A DNA stretch of 64,000 bases from Apium graveolens (Eukaryota; Streptophyta; Magnoliopsida; Apiales; Apiaceae): the NCBI RefSeq assembly GCF_009905375.1, contig NC_133656.1, positions 235,299,111 through 235,363,110 of the forward strand, in the 5' to 3' direction. The notes beneath the pieces are model-generated. The model was not told the DNA's origin. It saw only the letters and a program-made list of their open reading frames with translations, and searched no databases. Both the position numbers and the translations under genes were made by a program. Within the stretch, counting starts at the first letter, position 1, and each line of letters opens with the position of its first letter. Shown here piece by piece: positions 23,040 through 34,462 of this stretch.

Positions 23040-23560
23040 GAAACAAGTTTCGTAAAGAATAGAACGTTCACAAGAACAAGTTTCATGAAGAGTAAGACGC
23101 TCACGGAGGTGAGATTCTGGCCTATCAAGAGTCAGTGACGCCTAGTCATCCACAAGGAAGGATTAGGCCGACTAGAACCCTCACGGAGGGAAATAATTTT
23201 CGTGAAGAGTAGAACGTTCACGAGAACAAGTACATAACGCTCACTAGAAAAAGGGCAGAACGTCCACCAAAAAGAGCAGGATTGGTCGACCAGGCCACAT
23301 GAAGGCCTCATAGCCGACCAGGAACCCCTGTAGGGTTGATCCAGATCCTCCTGAAGGTTTTTCGTTGGAACTCCTCTGAAATTCCTTGAAAATTCTTGAA
23401 AAATTAGGCACCCAACGAGAACAAGTTTCGTGAAGACTAGAACGTCCACGAGAACAAGTTTCGTGAAGGCTAAAGAGTCCATGAGAACAAATTTTGTGAA
23501 GACTAGGACGTACACGAAAACAAGTTTCATGAAGAATAGAACATTCACTAGAAAACGATC
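23040..23560. repeat. degenerate repeats of about 35-40 bp
   Basis: Repeated GAGAACAAGTTTCGTGAAG followed by ACTAGAACGTYCAC-like text at irregular spacing; similar units recur at 24720-24900, flanking the 92-bp array on both sides. Confidence 0.75.
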
Positions 23561-23729
23561 AAAAAAGCCTGGATGAGGCTAAACACAAGTCGTAAGTCTA
23601 AACTGAGAATTAATTACACTAATCACCACGATTATCAGAGCTTACAAATATTAAGATAAGATTAGCTTTTCAGCTGAACTCAAGATTACGAGAACAAAAC
23701 GTTCCCCTCCCGACGGATCAGACTACCCT

Positions 23730-24640
23730 GCAGGAGGCTCCCAAGGTCCATTAAGACCGCTCCCGACCAACCAACAATTGGAGGGCATATGGCCGACCAT
23801 AAGCCTCCGTAACAGAACCAAGACGAACACAATTTGCTTTCGTAGTGGCCCTGGCCGACCAACCAACAATTGGAGGGCATATGGCCGACCATGAGCCTCC
23901 CTAACAGAGCCAAGACGACCACAATTTTCCTCCGTAGTACTCTCGGCCGACCAGCCCACAAATTGAGGCCTCTTGGCCAACTAGGAGCCTCCGTAACAGA
24001 GTCAAGACGACCATAACTTGCTTCCGTAGTGCTCCCGACCGACTAGCCCACAAATTGGGGCCTTTTGGCCAACCAAGAGCCTCCGTAGCAGAGCCAAGAG
24101 GGCCACAATTAGTCTCTGTAGTGCTCTCGGCCGACCATCCCACAAGTTGAGGCATTTTGGCCAACCAGGAGCCTCCGTAGCAGAGCCAAGACGGCCACAA
24201 TTTGCCTCCGTAGTGCTCCCGGCCGACCAGCCAACATATTGAGGCCTTTTGGCCAACCAGGAGCCTCCGTAGCAGAGCTAAGACGACCACAATTTTCCTC
24301 CAGAGTGCTCCCGGCCAACCAGCCAACAAATTGAGGCCTTTTGGCCAATCAGGAGCCTCCGTAGCAGAGCCAAGACGACCACAATTTGCCTCTGTAGTGC
24401 TCCTGGCCGACCCACCAATAAATTGAGGCCTCCCGGCCAACCAGGAGACTTCGTAGCAAAGCCAAGACGGTCACAATTTTCCTCTGTAGTTCTCCCAGCC
24501 GATTATACCAGAAATTGGGGCTTTTTGACCAACCAGGCGCCTCCGTAGAAGAGGCAAGACGACCACAATTTGCCTCCGTAGTGGCCCTGGCCGACCAACC
24601 AACAAATTGAGGCCTTTTGGCCGACCAGAAGCTCCTATAG
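23730..24640. repeat. 92-bp tandem array, about 9-10 units
   Basis: The anchor AAGACG (AAGAGG once) occurs at 23820, 23912, 24004, 24096, 24188, 24280, 24372, 24465 and 24556: spacing 92 bp, with one 93 and one 91. Within a unit CCTCCGTAG and GGCC(G/A)ACCA each occur twice. The unit lacks stops on the minus strand, so minus ORFs of up to 179 codons run through the array; 92 is not a multiple of 3, so the peptide changes frame at each unit. These ORFs are not treated as genes. Confidence 0.95.
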
Positions 24641-25214
24641 GAGAGCTCTGAGGCCTTCAAAAGTTGCTCTGGAGGCCTTCTTGAGAGGTCCTTTGAAAAT
24701 TTCTTAGAAAGGATAACTCCAAGTTTCGTGAAGACTAGAACGTCTACGAGAACGAGTTTGCTGAAGTATAGAACATCCTACCAAAGAGGTTTGGACAAGT
24801 TCAGTGAATTATAAGACTTCCTATAAGAACAAGTTCAATAGGACACATAACGTTTAGCAAGAACGAGTACAGAACGTCCACTAGGATGAGTACAGAACGT
24901 TTACTGAAACAGCTGTAGCAGAGCAATGAGGAACTCAAAAGCAACCACGAGATTAATTCCATGGACAACTAAGAGCAAGAAGGGCATGACAAGATATGTG
25001 GAAGACTTGAACTCTGAGTGGGAGATTAAAAAAAAAATTGGAGCACGGAGCAGGAGGACCTGCTCCAGGCCGACCAACCCACATTCAATGGCATGTGGCC
25101 GGCAGAAGGTTCTGCTCGACCCCGGTGACCCCCCTTCGAAAATTTGAAATTTTTTTGAAAAAAATGAAAAAAAATCAGAAATTTTGAAATTTTTGAATTT
25201 TCAGGATTTTTAGA

Positions 25215-25640
25215 TTAAGCCCAGATTAGGGCCGATTAATGAAAATTAGCCCAGATTAGGGTCGATAAGTGTATGTTAAGTGTAATTAGCCCGAATTGGG
25301 GAGAATTAGTGATTCGTATGATGAAATTAGCCCATATTAGGGTCGTTTAACCTGTTCGCTCTTATAATTAGTGTGAATTAGGGATAATTAGTGTCTTATG
25401 CATGTTGATTAGTCCTGATTAGCCCCGTTTAGGGCAGATTAGCCTCGATTAAGGCCAATTAGTGCATTCTAGCTTAAAATTAGGTCTTATAAGCCTAATT
25501 AACAACTTGTACATGGAAATTATCCCAGATTAGGGCCGATTAGCCCCGATTAGGGCCAGTTAGCAGCTTTCACCCTATAATTAACCTTGACGAAGGTTAA
25601 AGGGTGATAAATGCTCGCTTTTTAGTCCCGATTAGGACCG
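25215..25640. repeat. ATTAGCCC / GATTAGGGC repeats
   Basis: Alternating (C/G)ATTAGCCC(A/C)GATTAGGG(C/T)CG-like units at irregular spacing; the AGCCC and AGGGC cores are near-inverted, so local hairpins are possible. Confidence 0.7.
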
Positions 25641-25749
25641 TTTAGTGTTAAACACTATCCAAATAGCATGTGCAAAGGACTTAAGTGTGTATACTCGCAC
25701 TAGCAAGTCGTTGTAAATGTGTAGGTTGCTCCACACTTTACGATAAAAT

Positions 25750-25850
25750 GACGATACCCCTGAAGGGCCGACACCAATGAAGGGACGATACCCATGAAGG
25801 GCCGACACCCATGAAGGGCCGATACCTGAGAAGGGCCGAAAGTACCCCGA
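25750..25850. repeat. GAAGGGCCGA short tandem repeats
   Basis: Five or six units of a 17-19-bp repeat (GAAGGGCCGACACCCAT with variants) lie just upstream of the polypurine tract. Confidence 0.8.
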
Positions 25851-25915
25851 GTCGCGATTAAACCATTACAACTTCCACAAAAACTCGAGCAGTATTCACG
25901 GAAGTTGGGGGCAAA

Positions 25916-25998
25916 CGATATGGATAGAAAATTTATCCTAAAGACACATTAAATGTCGTATTAATTACACTTGGGCTTCTTGTCTGGAGTCCAGTACA
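25916..25998 (+). repeat. truncated right LTR of the gypsy element
   Basis: Matches the first 83 bases of the left LTR after the polypurine tract; the first base is C where the left LTR has T. Similarity ends after CCAGTACA. Confidence 0.8.
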
Positions 25999-26990
25999 TA
26001 TATTGGCTAAATAATTATATTTTCTATTAAACTTGTGTAAATGATTGATAACTGAAGTTTAAGGATGATGATGGAGGCACCACTAACGGCTGCTTTGTGG
26101 CGGTGGTGACAAATTGTTTCCAACGAAATGCCGAGAGATCGAGGGAGAGATTGAAATATTTATTATGGTGTGTGTTTAATGCATGTACGGTATTTAAAAT
26201 GTGTGTGGTCAACGTGTGTGTATTATTCTGCATGTATTATATGGTATGTCTAATATAACGTATGTGTGTTTATAATGATTGTATTTATATATATATATCG
26301 GTGATGGACGTATCTATTTGTCATGAAAAAATGTACTAATATAAAGTTTAATTAATTAAAAGACATTAATAACTTAATCACTTACTTTAAAGATGTCAGA
26401 CTGTAAAATATATAATGACATTATTTGAATAAATCAATTACATATGCACATCAATAATAATTTTCCTAATATTTATATAACTTCACTTTTATACTTGAGA
26501 TCATGTATGATATAAATTTCTATGCACCATGTGTAATCTAGATTATTTCAAATTTTCCTTAATACAAGATTTAATCGAACCACAAATTTAATTGAACAAA
26601 CCAGCACATCTAATTTTTCAAAAAATGTATTATTTCATGCATACTACCCATTATATAATTACATAATTTAATTTTAATTTAATATTTCCACTGTATAGTT
26701 AAATAATTTAATTTGTGATTTACGTTTATATTATAATTTTCAGATTAATAATATTTATATAACTTCACATTTATACTTGAGGACAAGTATATGATCTAGG
26801 TTCATGTTCTCAAATAAAAAATGTGGTCTAAATTCTCGTGAATAATTGTCATATAATTTAATCCATATAAGATGATGTATAATCGAACTTGTAAATTATA
26901 ATTCATAATTTTCAAATTATTTACGAAAAATAAATATTAAAATGTCGAAATAATGTTTTACAATTATATCCCGTGGCTCAATTACAAAAC
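25999..26990. other. intergenic, nothing recognised
   Basis: AT-rich flank between the gypsy stub and the FLX-like transcription unit; no ORF of coding character. Confidence 0.6.
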
Positions 26991-27092
26991 CCTTTTGTGC
27001 AGCGGGAGACAAGCACTGCTACAATTTCTCTTTCAATTCTGGTCTGGGGAGCTCCACTCGTGCATCTTTGTCGCTCCTGGTTTCAATCCAGG
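26991..27092 (+). other. candidate 5' UTR exon of the FLX-like gene
   Basis: A short, less AT-rich, CT-containing stretch ends in a good donor context (CAATCCAG followed by GTGAAA at about 27093). It lies 3.8 kb before the FLX-like ATG exon, which itself begins after a TCTCTTTCAAG acceptor (about 30856). Linking the two is inference; a transcript would decide. Confidence 0.3.
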
Positions 27093-27281
27093 TGAAAACA
27101 CACACGCCCACAAGTTATGTTTGTATCTATAAATGTTACTCTCTGTGTGTACTCTGCGATCGATTATAATTCATTTTTATTTCTTTGATAAATGTTTCTT
27201 ATGTACTTTCTTTGCTTTCGTTGAATGTTAAAATTAGGCATTATACATGTGCTTATATCTCTCTGTGTTGTGACTTGTGTG

Positions 27282-27349
27282 TGTGTGTGAGAGAGAGAGA
27301 GAGAACATGTGTTTCCAATTGAATCACACACACTGACACACACACACAC

Positions 27350-27390
<41 letters not shown>

Positions 27391-27430
27391 ATGTGTTTCC
27401 AATTGAATCACACACACTGACACACACACA

Positions 27431-27484
<54 letters not shown>

Positions 27485-27676
27485 ATGTGTTTCCAATTGA
27501 ATCACACTTCCAATTGAATCACACACACACAGAGAGATAGATAGAGAGAGAGAGAGATAGAGATAGAGAGAGAGAGAGAGAACTGGTGTTTCCAATTGAA
27601 TCACACACACACACACACAGAGAGAGAGAACTTGTGTTTTCAATTGAGAGAGAGAGAGAGAGAGAACTTGTGTTTT
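27282..27676. repeat. compound (GA)n/(CA)n minisatellite
   Basis: Five or six higher-order units alternate (GA)n with a fixed ACATGTGTTTCCAATTGAAT block and a (CA)n run. The fixed block recurs near 27305, 27388, 27482, 27588, 27632 and 27668, changing to AACTTGTGTTTTCAATTGA in the last units. Several long minus- and plus-strand ORFs here are microsatellite translations. Confidence 0.9.
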
Positions 27677-27909
27677 CAATTGAATCAAAGCTGAGGTACC
27701 GTTTATACTGCCAATTTTTGTTTATTATTTTGATCATTTGCCAAATTGGAAATGTAAAATGCTTTTATCTGAATTTGCTAGGAAATTAAGCATTTATGTA
27801 ATATATGCATGTAGTTTGATGCATTTTTGGTATATTTGGATTGATGTACAGCTTTATATCACATTTTACGTATGTGTTGATAAACTCATGCCTTGCTTTA
27901 GATAGAGCA

Positions 27910-30850
27910 ATTCGATTTCCGTACTGTTGTTATTGTTTATATTGTAATTTACGGTGATCATCATAGAAAAAGAAACAAATGATACTTCCAAAAGTATTTA
28001 TACAAACATGACTACTTTATGAAAACATTTTCTTTAAAATTATTACATATATTTATCTTTAGGGTTTTAAGGGCCCTAAGTACGTACTCATGTAGCTTAG
28101 ATAACATACAAATCATTTAATTGTATCAATCTTAAAAGTTATAACTTTTGACCCCCGCTAGTTTTAGCTACTAACTCCACCTCAGATTGTCTTGATTAGT
28201 TTTTTTTATCATATGTCTAGACCCTTTTTTCATATATTTTGAACTACAGGAGATTCCCAAATGGACAAAGATTAATTGTACATTGTACATATATCTGAAT
28301 GTTTGATAGTGAGATACTGGGATGGTGATTTCTAGTTTGATAGCATTAATCTCTTAATTTATTTCCGTTGTAAAGTTGAGTTGGTGCTCATTTTCTTGCA
28401 AAACTTTATTCGTCCCGGGGTTGGCAGGGGTGTTGATGACCAACATTTTAGGCAACAAAAGCTCAAACTTTAGGTCTCACAGCCAGTCAGAAACTTACAA
28501 ATAATTCTATTAATCAACCAAACTAACTAACAACCTATCAGAAATTATACATTAACTTAATTTGGTTATTTGTGTTGCAACAGCAACCCAAACCCAAATA
28601 TATTTACCAAAGTGTCATTAATAAAAACAAAATCCTGGAACTGAAATCAACCGGCAACGGGAAATGAGAGATAAAGAAGAATTCCTGTGTAGCAAAAACA
28701 ACTTTTTGAAGTTGTTAACTAGGATATGTGGAAATTATAAAAAGAAACCTGAGAGTGACAAGGCTATCGCTGACTTATTTACCCTTTAATCAGTATGCAA
28801 TACTTCTTGATTTTCTTTAACTGGAGTTAAATGGGAGGACTTGGGTGCTGAATGGCTTAACTACCGTTTACTTTCTTTATATCGAAGACTTTTTTGGACA
28901 ATTAGGTGTGGGCCCTTGGAACCAAATACTTCTAAGTCGATTTCCGTACTTTGTGAATTTGTTGTTATTGTCTTCATTGGCAAATTTACGTGGCGCGGGT
29001 GGGGTAACTAGACCCAATAGTTTTTTTAATACTACTTGCATATAATGTATACCATATTTGAGTGTTAATAAAGGGAATATATGGACAGAGGCTAAAACTT
29101 CTATTTTTTACACATGACTATCAATCCTCTCGTCGAGAAGATCCTCCTTTTGCGTCTGAAGCTGGACAATGATTATTCATTATAATAGATTTATATGTTT
29201 CCTTAATTTTGTCTAAGGATCAGAAACAAGCCACAAGACATGAAACTTTTTAGTTTCTACTGGTTCTAATATATTCATCATAAAGAAAAACAAATGACCA
29301 GTAACACTTTGAAAACGTATTTATACAAGATCTAGTAAATATTCCAAAAAACACGATTACTTTTTATGAAAACATTTAGTATGAAAATTTTACAAATACC
29401 CCAAGCACGTACTTGTGTAACACTAAGCCTAAAAAAGGCAAAAAATTTATGAGTATAAGTAATTCACTGCATACTAATGTTTTATTGAATCCTTTTCTGA
29501 AAGCTGATGACTAGCTCAGTACCATTAAACACAGAATCTTACATGATCAAGGAAATAAAAAATAATTAATCTCTAATGATTAAATTACTATAAAGGAAAG
29601 GCAGTATTTAAGGAAAAGTCTTTCCGAGGCAGAGTGGTCTCCCGGGGCCTTAAAAGCGAGACACATATAAAGCATTCACCTTGTGCCAAGACCTACAGCT
29701 ACAATTGGTCAAGATTTATGCACTCTTTGATTGTTCATACATCTTATTTGTTAATTTAACGTGCACACAGACAGTTAGATTTCTAGGTAATGACTGTAAT
29801 TTTAGTGCTCATTTTCTTTCAAGGCATATACGACGTGAACAGTTAGCTGATAATTCATCAGGGTTCTAAAATTAACTTTGTTTGGGATTTGATGACCGAG
29901 AAAAAGGCAAGAAATATTCAAAACCTGAATCTCACATCCAGTCAGCAATTTGCATGTCATAGTATTTTTTAAAATTTAAACTAACCATCAACCTATTGGA
30001 AATTATACATTATTTAATTTGGCTATTTGTGTTGCAACGGAAACCCAAATCCGAATTAAACTACAAAGTGTCATTCATACATACAAAACTCTGATACCAA
30101 TAGCAACCAACAACTTGGGAGAACAATACCCGTGTAACAGTGACAACTTTTTGAAGTCCGTTGAGTAGGAGATGTGGAAATTATGATAAGAAACCTGAGG
30201 TTAACAATACTATTTATATTAATATATTTATTCACCCTATCATTTGTATGCCATATTTATTGATTTTCTCTCATTAGAACTAAATGGGGGAACTGGCGTC
30301 AAATATAATATCAAAAACAAATAAAAGAAGTTCTAGATTTCCGGAATACCTATAATTGCTGGTTGGTGATGCACGTAACCAGTGGTTGCTGACTTTCTGT
30401 AGTTGCATTCCAAAGCATAATGCTTTCTAATGTTACTATTTTAAGTGAGAGATTTCGTGTGCCTCTCTACTTGATTGCAGGACAGGCCATTGGGCATCTT
30501 GATGATTTCAATATTGATGTGTCATCCATTTATATGTGTAATTTGGGGGAAGGGGGCGAGAAACTAGTGTGTAAAATGTGCAGTAGTGGACCACAGATTC
30601 CCCTTTAGCTAATGTGTAATAGGTCTACTATTTGATAGTCGGCACAACTTTCCTGAATATGTGATATGCATGTGCAATATAGAATTACTATACTCTAATA
30701 GTAATTATATTTGTTTTATGATTTTATCCATTTGAAGTTGTGTGCTAAAGTACTTAAATACTTTCTATTATATTTTATTTATATCTATAACTCTTTTGGA
30801 CAAATAGGCGTGGACCCTCAGAACCTTATACTTGTGAGTACTTGTCTCTT
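27910..30850. repeat. diverged tandem duplication upstream of the FLX-like gene
   Basis: Two copies, about 27910-28934 and 28935-30850, share segments in the same order: 27958-28050 with 29272-29395; 28390-28500 with 29810-29945; 28540-28680 with 29995-30130; 28690-28870 with 30140-30300; 28866-28940 with 30765-30845. The start motif CGATTTCCGTACT occurs at 27915 and again at 28938, marking the unit boundary. The second copy is longer owing to insertions. No coding potential is conserved between copies. It probably lies within the 5' intron or promoter of the downstream gene. Confidence 0.75.
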
Positions 30851-30861
30851 TCAAGCAACAA

Positions 30862-32662
30862 ATGGCAGCAAGAGGACATTTACCACCAGGTTATGGTGGA
30901 CGTTCTGAGCAAGCTCCAGGGATGATGCGTCATGGTCCATTATCTTCTGCAAACCGGACTTTGGGAACCCTTCCTCCTGAACTTGTTGATAATACACTGG
31001 CAGTTCAGGAAGCTGAAATAGAAAGGCTTTCCGGGGACAATCATAGACTAGCTTCTACTCATGTAACCTTGAGACATGATCTTGTTGCTTCTCAGCAGGA
31101 CATACAAAGTCTAAGAGCACAAATAAGAAGTACCCAGACAGAAGCCGATATCCAAATTCGGGTGTTGTTTGAAAAAATTGCAAAAATGGAAGCTGAGAGA
31201 TCTGCTGGTGAAAGTATAGAGAATGACCTGAAGCAGGCTCATATTGAGGCACAGGGCGTTTTAAAAACTAATCAAGAGTTGAGCGTTAAAATTCAGCAAG
31301 CCAGCCAAGAATTGGAAATAGCTCGTGTTGATATTAAAAGGCTCCCAGAATTGCATTCTGAACTAGAAAGTATGAAGAACGAACACCAAAGGTTACGGTA
31401 AGTGAATACTCATCTTCTTGTATCATTGAAAATAGTTCTTTTGTATCAGAGTGTTCATTTGATAAGGTTAAATGGCAATAGCTGTAATGAATGAACATCC
31501 AGTATATGTGTTTGGTGCGGGTGCGGCCTATAATCATATTAAATAAATATTTTGTAAAGATCCAACCGTACGGATATAAAGATTAGGTCAAAAATATTGT
31601 TTTAGAACAATTTTTGTGCAAATCTAAGTTGTATAGTATTGTTTTTATGACGATATTATTTTCTTATATAAAATAAACGGTAGAGATTGATCGTTTATTT
31701 TTTGTTTAAAAGTGATTGATCAAATTACTAAATCATTTGGAAATTTGCATATCTATTAATTTTTACTTGATATTTATATCTGTACGGTTGGATTTTTATT
31801 TAAATGTCTAAATATTGTGAATTTGAGGCGCACTAATAAAAAACTTTTCTGTAATGACCTTTAGATTAATTTTTTTTACACAGACATACACACACACATA
31901 TATATTTTAAATCTATAGAAAAAACAAAATAATAAACAAATACTAGAGCTTACACTGGCTAATATTGATTTTTATCAAGTTAGAGTACAAGAGTGGGGGG
32001 GGGGGCTTGAGCCTTCAGCAGTAGGCAATCCCTGAATCCTATACTATCAATGTTTAGCCATTTATCTAGTGATAGTTGTGTATAGATTCTTCTTTTGTTT
32101 CTTTGGATGCAATAATGTGCCATTCAGCAGAACTGTCTATAGCAAATATTATTTCCTGCTCAAACATGCTTCCCTAAAATTTTTTCATTTGTATTCTGGT
32201 TACGAAGCACTACATTTGAGTATGAAAAAGGTTGGAATAATGAGAAAGTAGTGAAAATGAAAATGATGGAAAAGGATCTGGTTGCCATGTCAAGAGAACG
32301 GGAGAGTTTGCGTGAACAGGTGGCAAATGCTGAGAGAAGGGCAAGGGGTATGGTTTTCTGTTTGTTTTGATTTGCACTTGTATTAGTTTATTATACAACT
32401 GCTGGCATCATTGTAATTCTCACTCAACAATTTTCTTATTGATGTATGTGCAGTGCCAAACCCTTATGGTGCTCCTTACATGCATAATGCTGGTGGTTAT
32501 GTTGACAATTACAGCAGATCCATGCAGACGAGCCTTGGCGTTTCAGGTGAGATTATGAGGCCTTATGGAGGTAGCAATGCTACAGCTACCAATAATGTTG
32601 GAGGGACTGCTTTCCCTGGTTCAGCTGTTGGAGCGTATAATCACCCACATGGTCTGAGGTGA
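30862..32662 (+). CDS. FLX-like coiled-coil protein (FLOWERING LOCUS C EXPRESSOR family)
   Basis: Three coding exons: 30862-31397, 32208-32347 and 32454-32662, with GT-AG introns, giving 294 aa. The N-terminus (MAARGHLPPGYGGRSEQ) is followed by LPPELVDNTLAVQEAEIERL and NHRLASTHVTLRHDL, the hallmark of plant FLX/FLX-like proteins. A continuous coiled coil covers about residues 45-225, then a Gly/Asn/Tyr-rich tail. Exon 2 restores the family text TFEYEKGWNNEKVVKMKMME after the first splice. In Arabidopsis, FLX works in the nuclear FRIGIDA complex that activates FLC; FLX-like paralogues are less well studied, so flowering control by this copy is an inference from family membership. Intron 1 carries a MITE. 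A diverged tandem duplication and a microsatellite lie upstream. Paralogue identity (FLX, FLL1-4) is not settled. Confidence 0.88.
31560..31793. mobile_element. MITE in intron 1 of the FLX-like gene
   Basis: The left end ATCCAACCGTACGGATATAA and the complement of the right end ATCCAACCGTACAGATATAA are inverted repeats with one mismatch in 20. The 234-bp body is AT-rich and non-coding. I did not find a clear target duplication, so the superfamily is left open. A G-run (31996-32005) lies further on in the same intron. Confidence 0.65.
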
Positions 32663-34340
32663 AAGGTTGACAATGCATCTTATGCAAGTAGTAGTAATCA
32701 CCTGGATACTCTGTTCTTGAAAGTATAGTAGTTTTGGTAGCTTTACTCCCTTTCTAAGACAACTCTTGAGGGAGATATACTGTCTAAAGCTACTAATATT
32801 TCATCTGACCCCTTCAGTAGGGGGATTCTACAACTGTTATATTTGGGTGACGTAAATACATGAGAACTGAGAAGTTGATGATTGTGGATGCCTTGCTATA
32901 ATCTTCTTAGATAAGATGAATATCTTATGTCTTGAGCCCAATAGGATAATAAGAGTTTTAATGGATTGACATTCCATGTAGGTCTTAATTATTTAATATT
33001 GTTAGTGCATTCAAATAAATTAATAATAATAATTTAAATATACACTGTAGCTTGACTTTCTGGCAGGCACTTTCAATTACTTTGATCACACAAGTAGAAA
33101 TATTAGTTTATTATTTTTTTTTAAATTATAATATTAATTATATAATTTTTAACTTTTTTAATTCAAATAATGATTTTCTTTAAATAAGATAATTTGAACT
33201 ACGTGGTCAAAGCGCTTGAGGACTTGTGTGTCAAAAAGTCAAGCTATTGTTATTTTGGAACATATGGAGTATATATATTGATGAAGGCTTAATAAGGAAC
33301 AGCTGAATCAAAACTCCGGATGTATAGCTCAGGAACATATTGCAAGATTTCCTTTTATCTTATTACTCGTTTGGAAAACTGGATTTTATTTAAAATTTTA
33401 AATTTGATCAAATAAATTGTTTGTGAATTTGAATTTGGATTTCATTTGAAATCCGGAACATTCAAATATTACTATAAACACGAGAATTTGAAATAGCAAT
33501 TTAAATCATGTCATTTGAAATGAAATATAGGTTTTCAAACACCCTCTTATGGTTTTTAAAACTGCAAGATCTCCTTTAGGTTGTAATTGTGTACGTTATA
33601 TGATTGTACTTAGTTGTAACATGTTTGAAAGCTAGCAAGTGAAGGCTTTTGAGAGTTAACCTTTCATATATGTTTGTATACTTTAAGAACAAGAAGATTT
33701 TATGAAGCATTGCAGACATAGGTTTAGAAAGAAAAGGTTGTAACTGGGAATTGTGAGTGAACAAGAGACTGAGAAAACTCTGGTCAAAGGAACTGTGAAA
33801 GACGATGAAATGGAAAAGAACCATAAGAACTAGAATTCTATCGATTTGGTGATACGATTATTAGAATTAGGTGTCATGTTTACAAACACAAACTATTCTG
33901 GTTATTGCCGATGTGAATCAAATATTTAGAGCTACAGGTTTAGACCCTTGCCTGTTAGAAAATGTCCGCGAAACAATGCTAGGAAACGTTCTCAGAAACG
34001 GAAGCGATTCTATGCATTATACTACAAAGTTTATTTCAATTTAATCACCTGCAGTCTGCACCTATACAGCTAAATTAGATGAGACTGCAGAATGTGCATT
34101 TGACAATATATAGATCCAATATGCAGTAAAGATTGGCTAACTATGAGCTCCACTACACTTGGTGGATATCATAATCTACAGTTGGCCCTGTAAATTATAT
34201 AGCACTTGTCAATAAAGTAGAGCACCCTCAAGAAAACATGCAATATTAGCCACATGCAGCAGTTTTTATGTATATCCCACCAACTCCACTCAAATTACAA
34301 TGATCATTTATATTCCCAAACTACTGTTTATAGCTAAACA
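32663..34340. other. 3' flank of the FLX-like gene and intergenic space
   Basis: AT-rich; the first 200-300 bp are probably FLX-like 3' UTR. No further gene, RNA or element ends recognised. Confidence 0.55.
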
Positions 34341-34348
34341 TACATGTC

Positions 34349-34357
34349 TATAAATAG
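34349..34357 (+). promoter_or_regulatory. TATA box of the Gly/Ser-rich protein gene
   Basis: TATAAATAG lies 106 bp upstream of the ATG at 34463, in a normal position for a plant gene with a short 5' UTR. Confidence 0.7.
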
Positions 34358-34462
34358 CTGAGAGTCTCCATGCAGATTGTATATATGCAGAAACATTCTT
34401 CTTCATTTAAAATATTTAGTGAGCAAGCACCAAAGGTTTATAGTTTTTTTTAAGAAGAAAAA

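Larger units (their letters stand above)
22752..25915 (+). other. 3' non-coding, repeat-rich region of the gypsy element
   Basis: No conserved protein is encoded. The region is a succession of tandem-repeat blocks: GAACAAGTTTCGTGAAG-type units (23040-23560 and 24720-24900), a 92-bp array (23730-24640), ATTAGCCC/GATTAGGGC repeats (25215-25640) and GAAGGGCCGA repeats (25750-25850). It ends in the polypurine tract before the right LTR. The ORF at 22741-22995 spans the insert junction and has no family resemblance. Confidence 0.7.
15817..25998 (+). mobile_element. Ty3/gypsy retrotransposon, Tat-type with dual RNase H, decayed
   Basis: A left LTR of 502 bp (15817-16318) is followed by a primer site, a gag-protease region, RT, a first RNase H, a second archaeal-type RNase H (about 20245-20645) and integrase, then a long 3' non-coding region made of tandem repeats, a polypurine tract (AAGTTGGGGGCAA) and an 83-bp stub of the right LTR. 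The second RNase H and the long repeat-bearing 3' region are features of the Tat (Ogre/Retand) lineage. All coding parts contain stops and frameshifts. A probable solo LTR sits in the 3' end of pol. The right LTR is truncated at 25998. Confidence 0.85.

Noticed and set aside
23686..24660. Several overlapping minus-strand ORFs, the longest 179 codons
   Set aside because: They cross the 92-bp tandem array in changing frames and have no start context, domain or codon bias; explained by a stop-free repeat unit.
27164..27737. Minus-strand ORF of 174 codons rich in Ser/Leu and Cys/Val
   Set aside because: Translation of the (GA)n/(CA)n microsatellite only.
29620..29680. Short GC-rich motif (GGGGCCTTAAAAGCGAGACA) resembling a dispersed plant repeat
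   Set aside because: Too short to define ends or class; may be a repeat footprint within the second copy of the FLX-upstream duplication.
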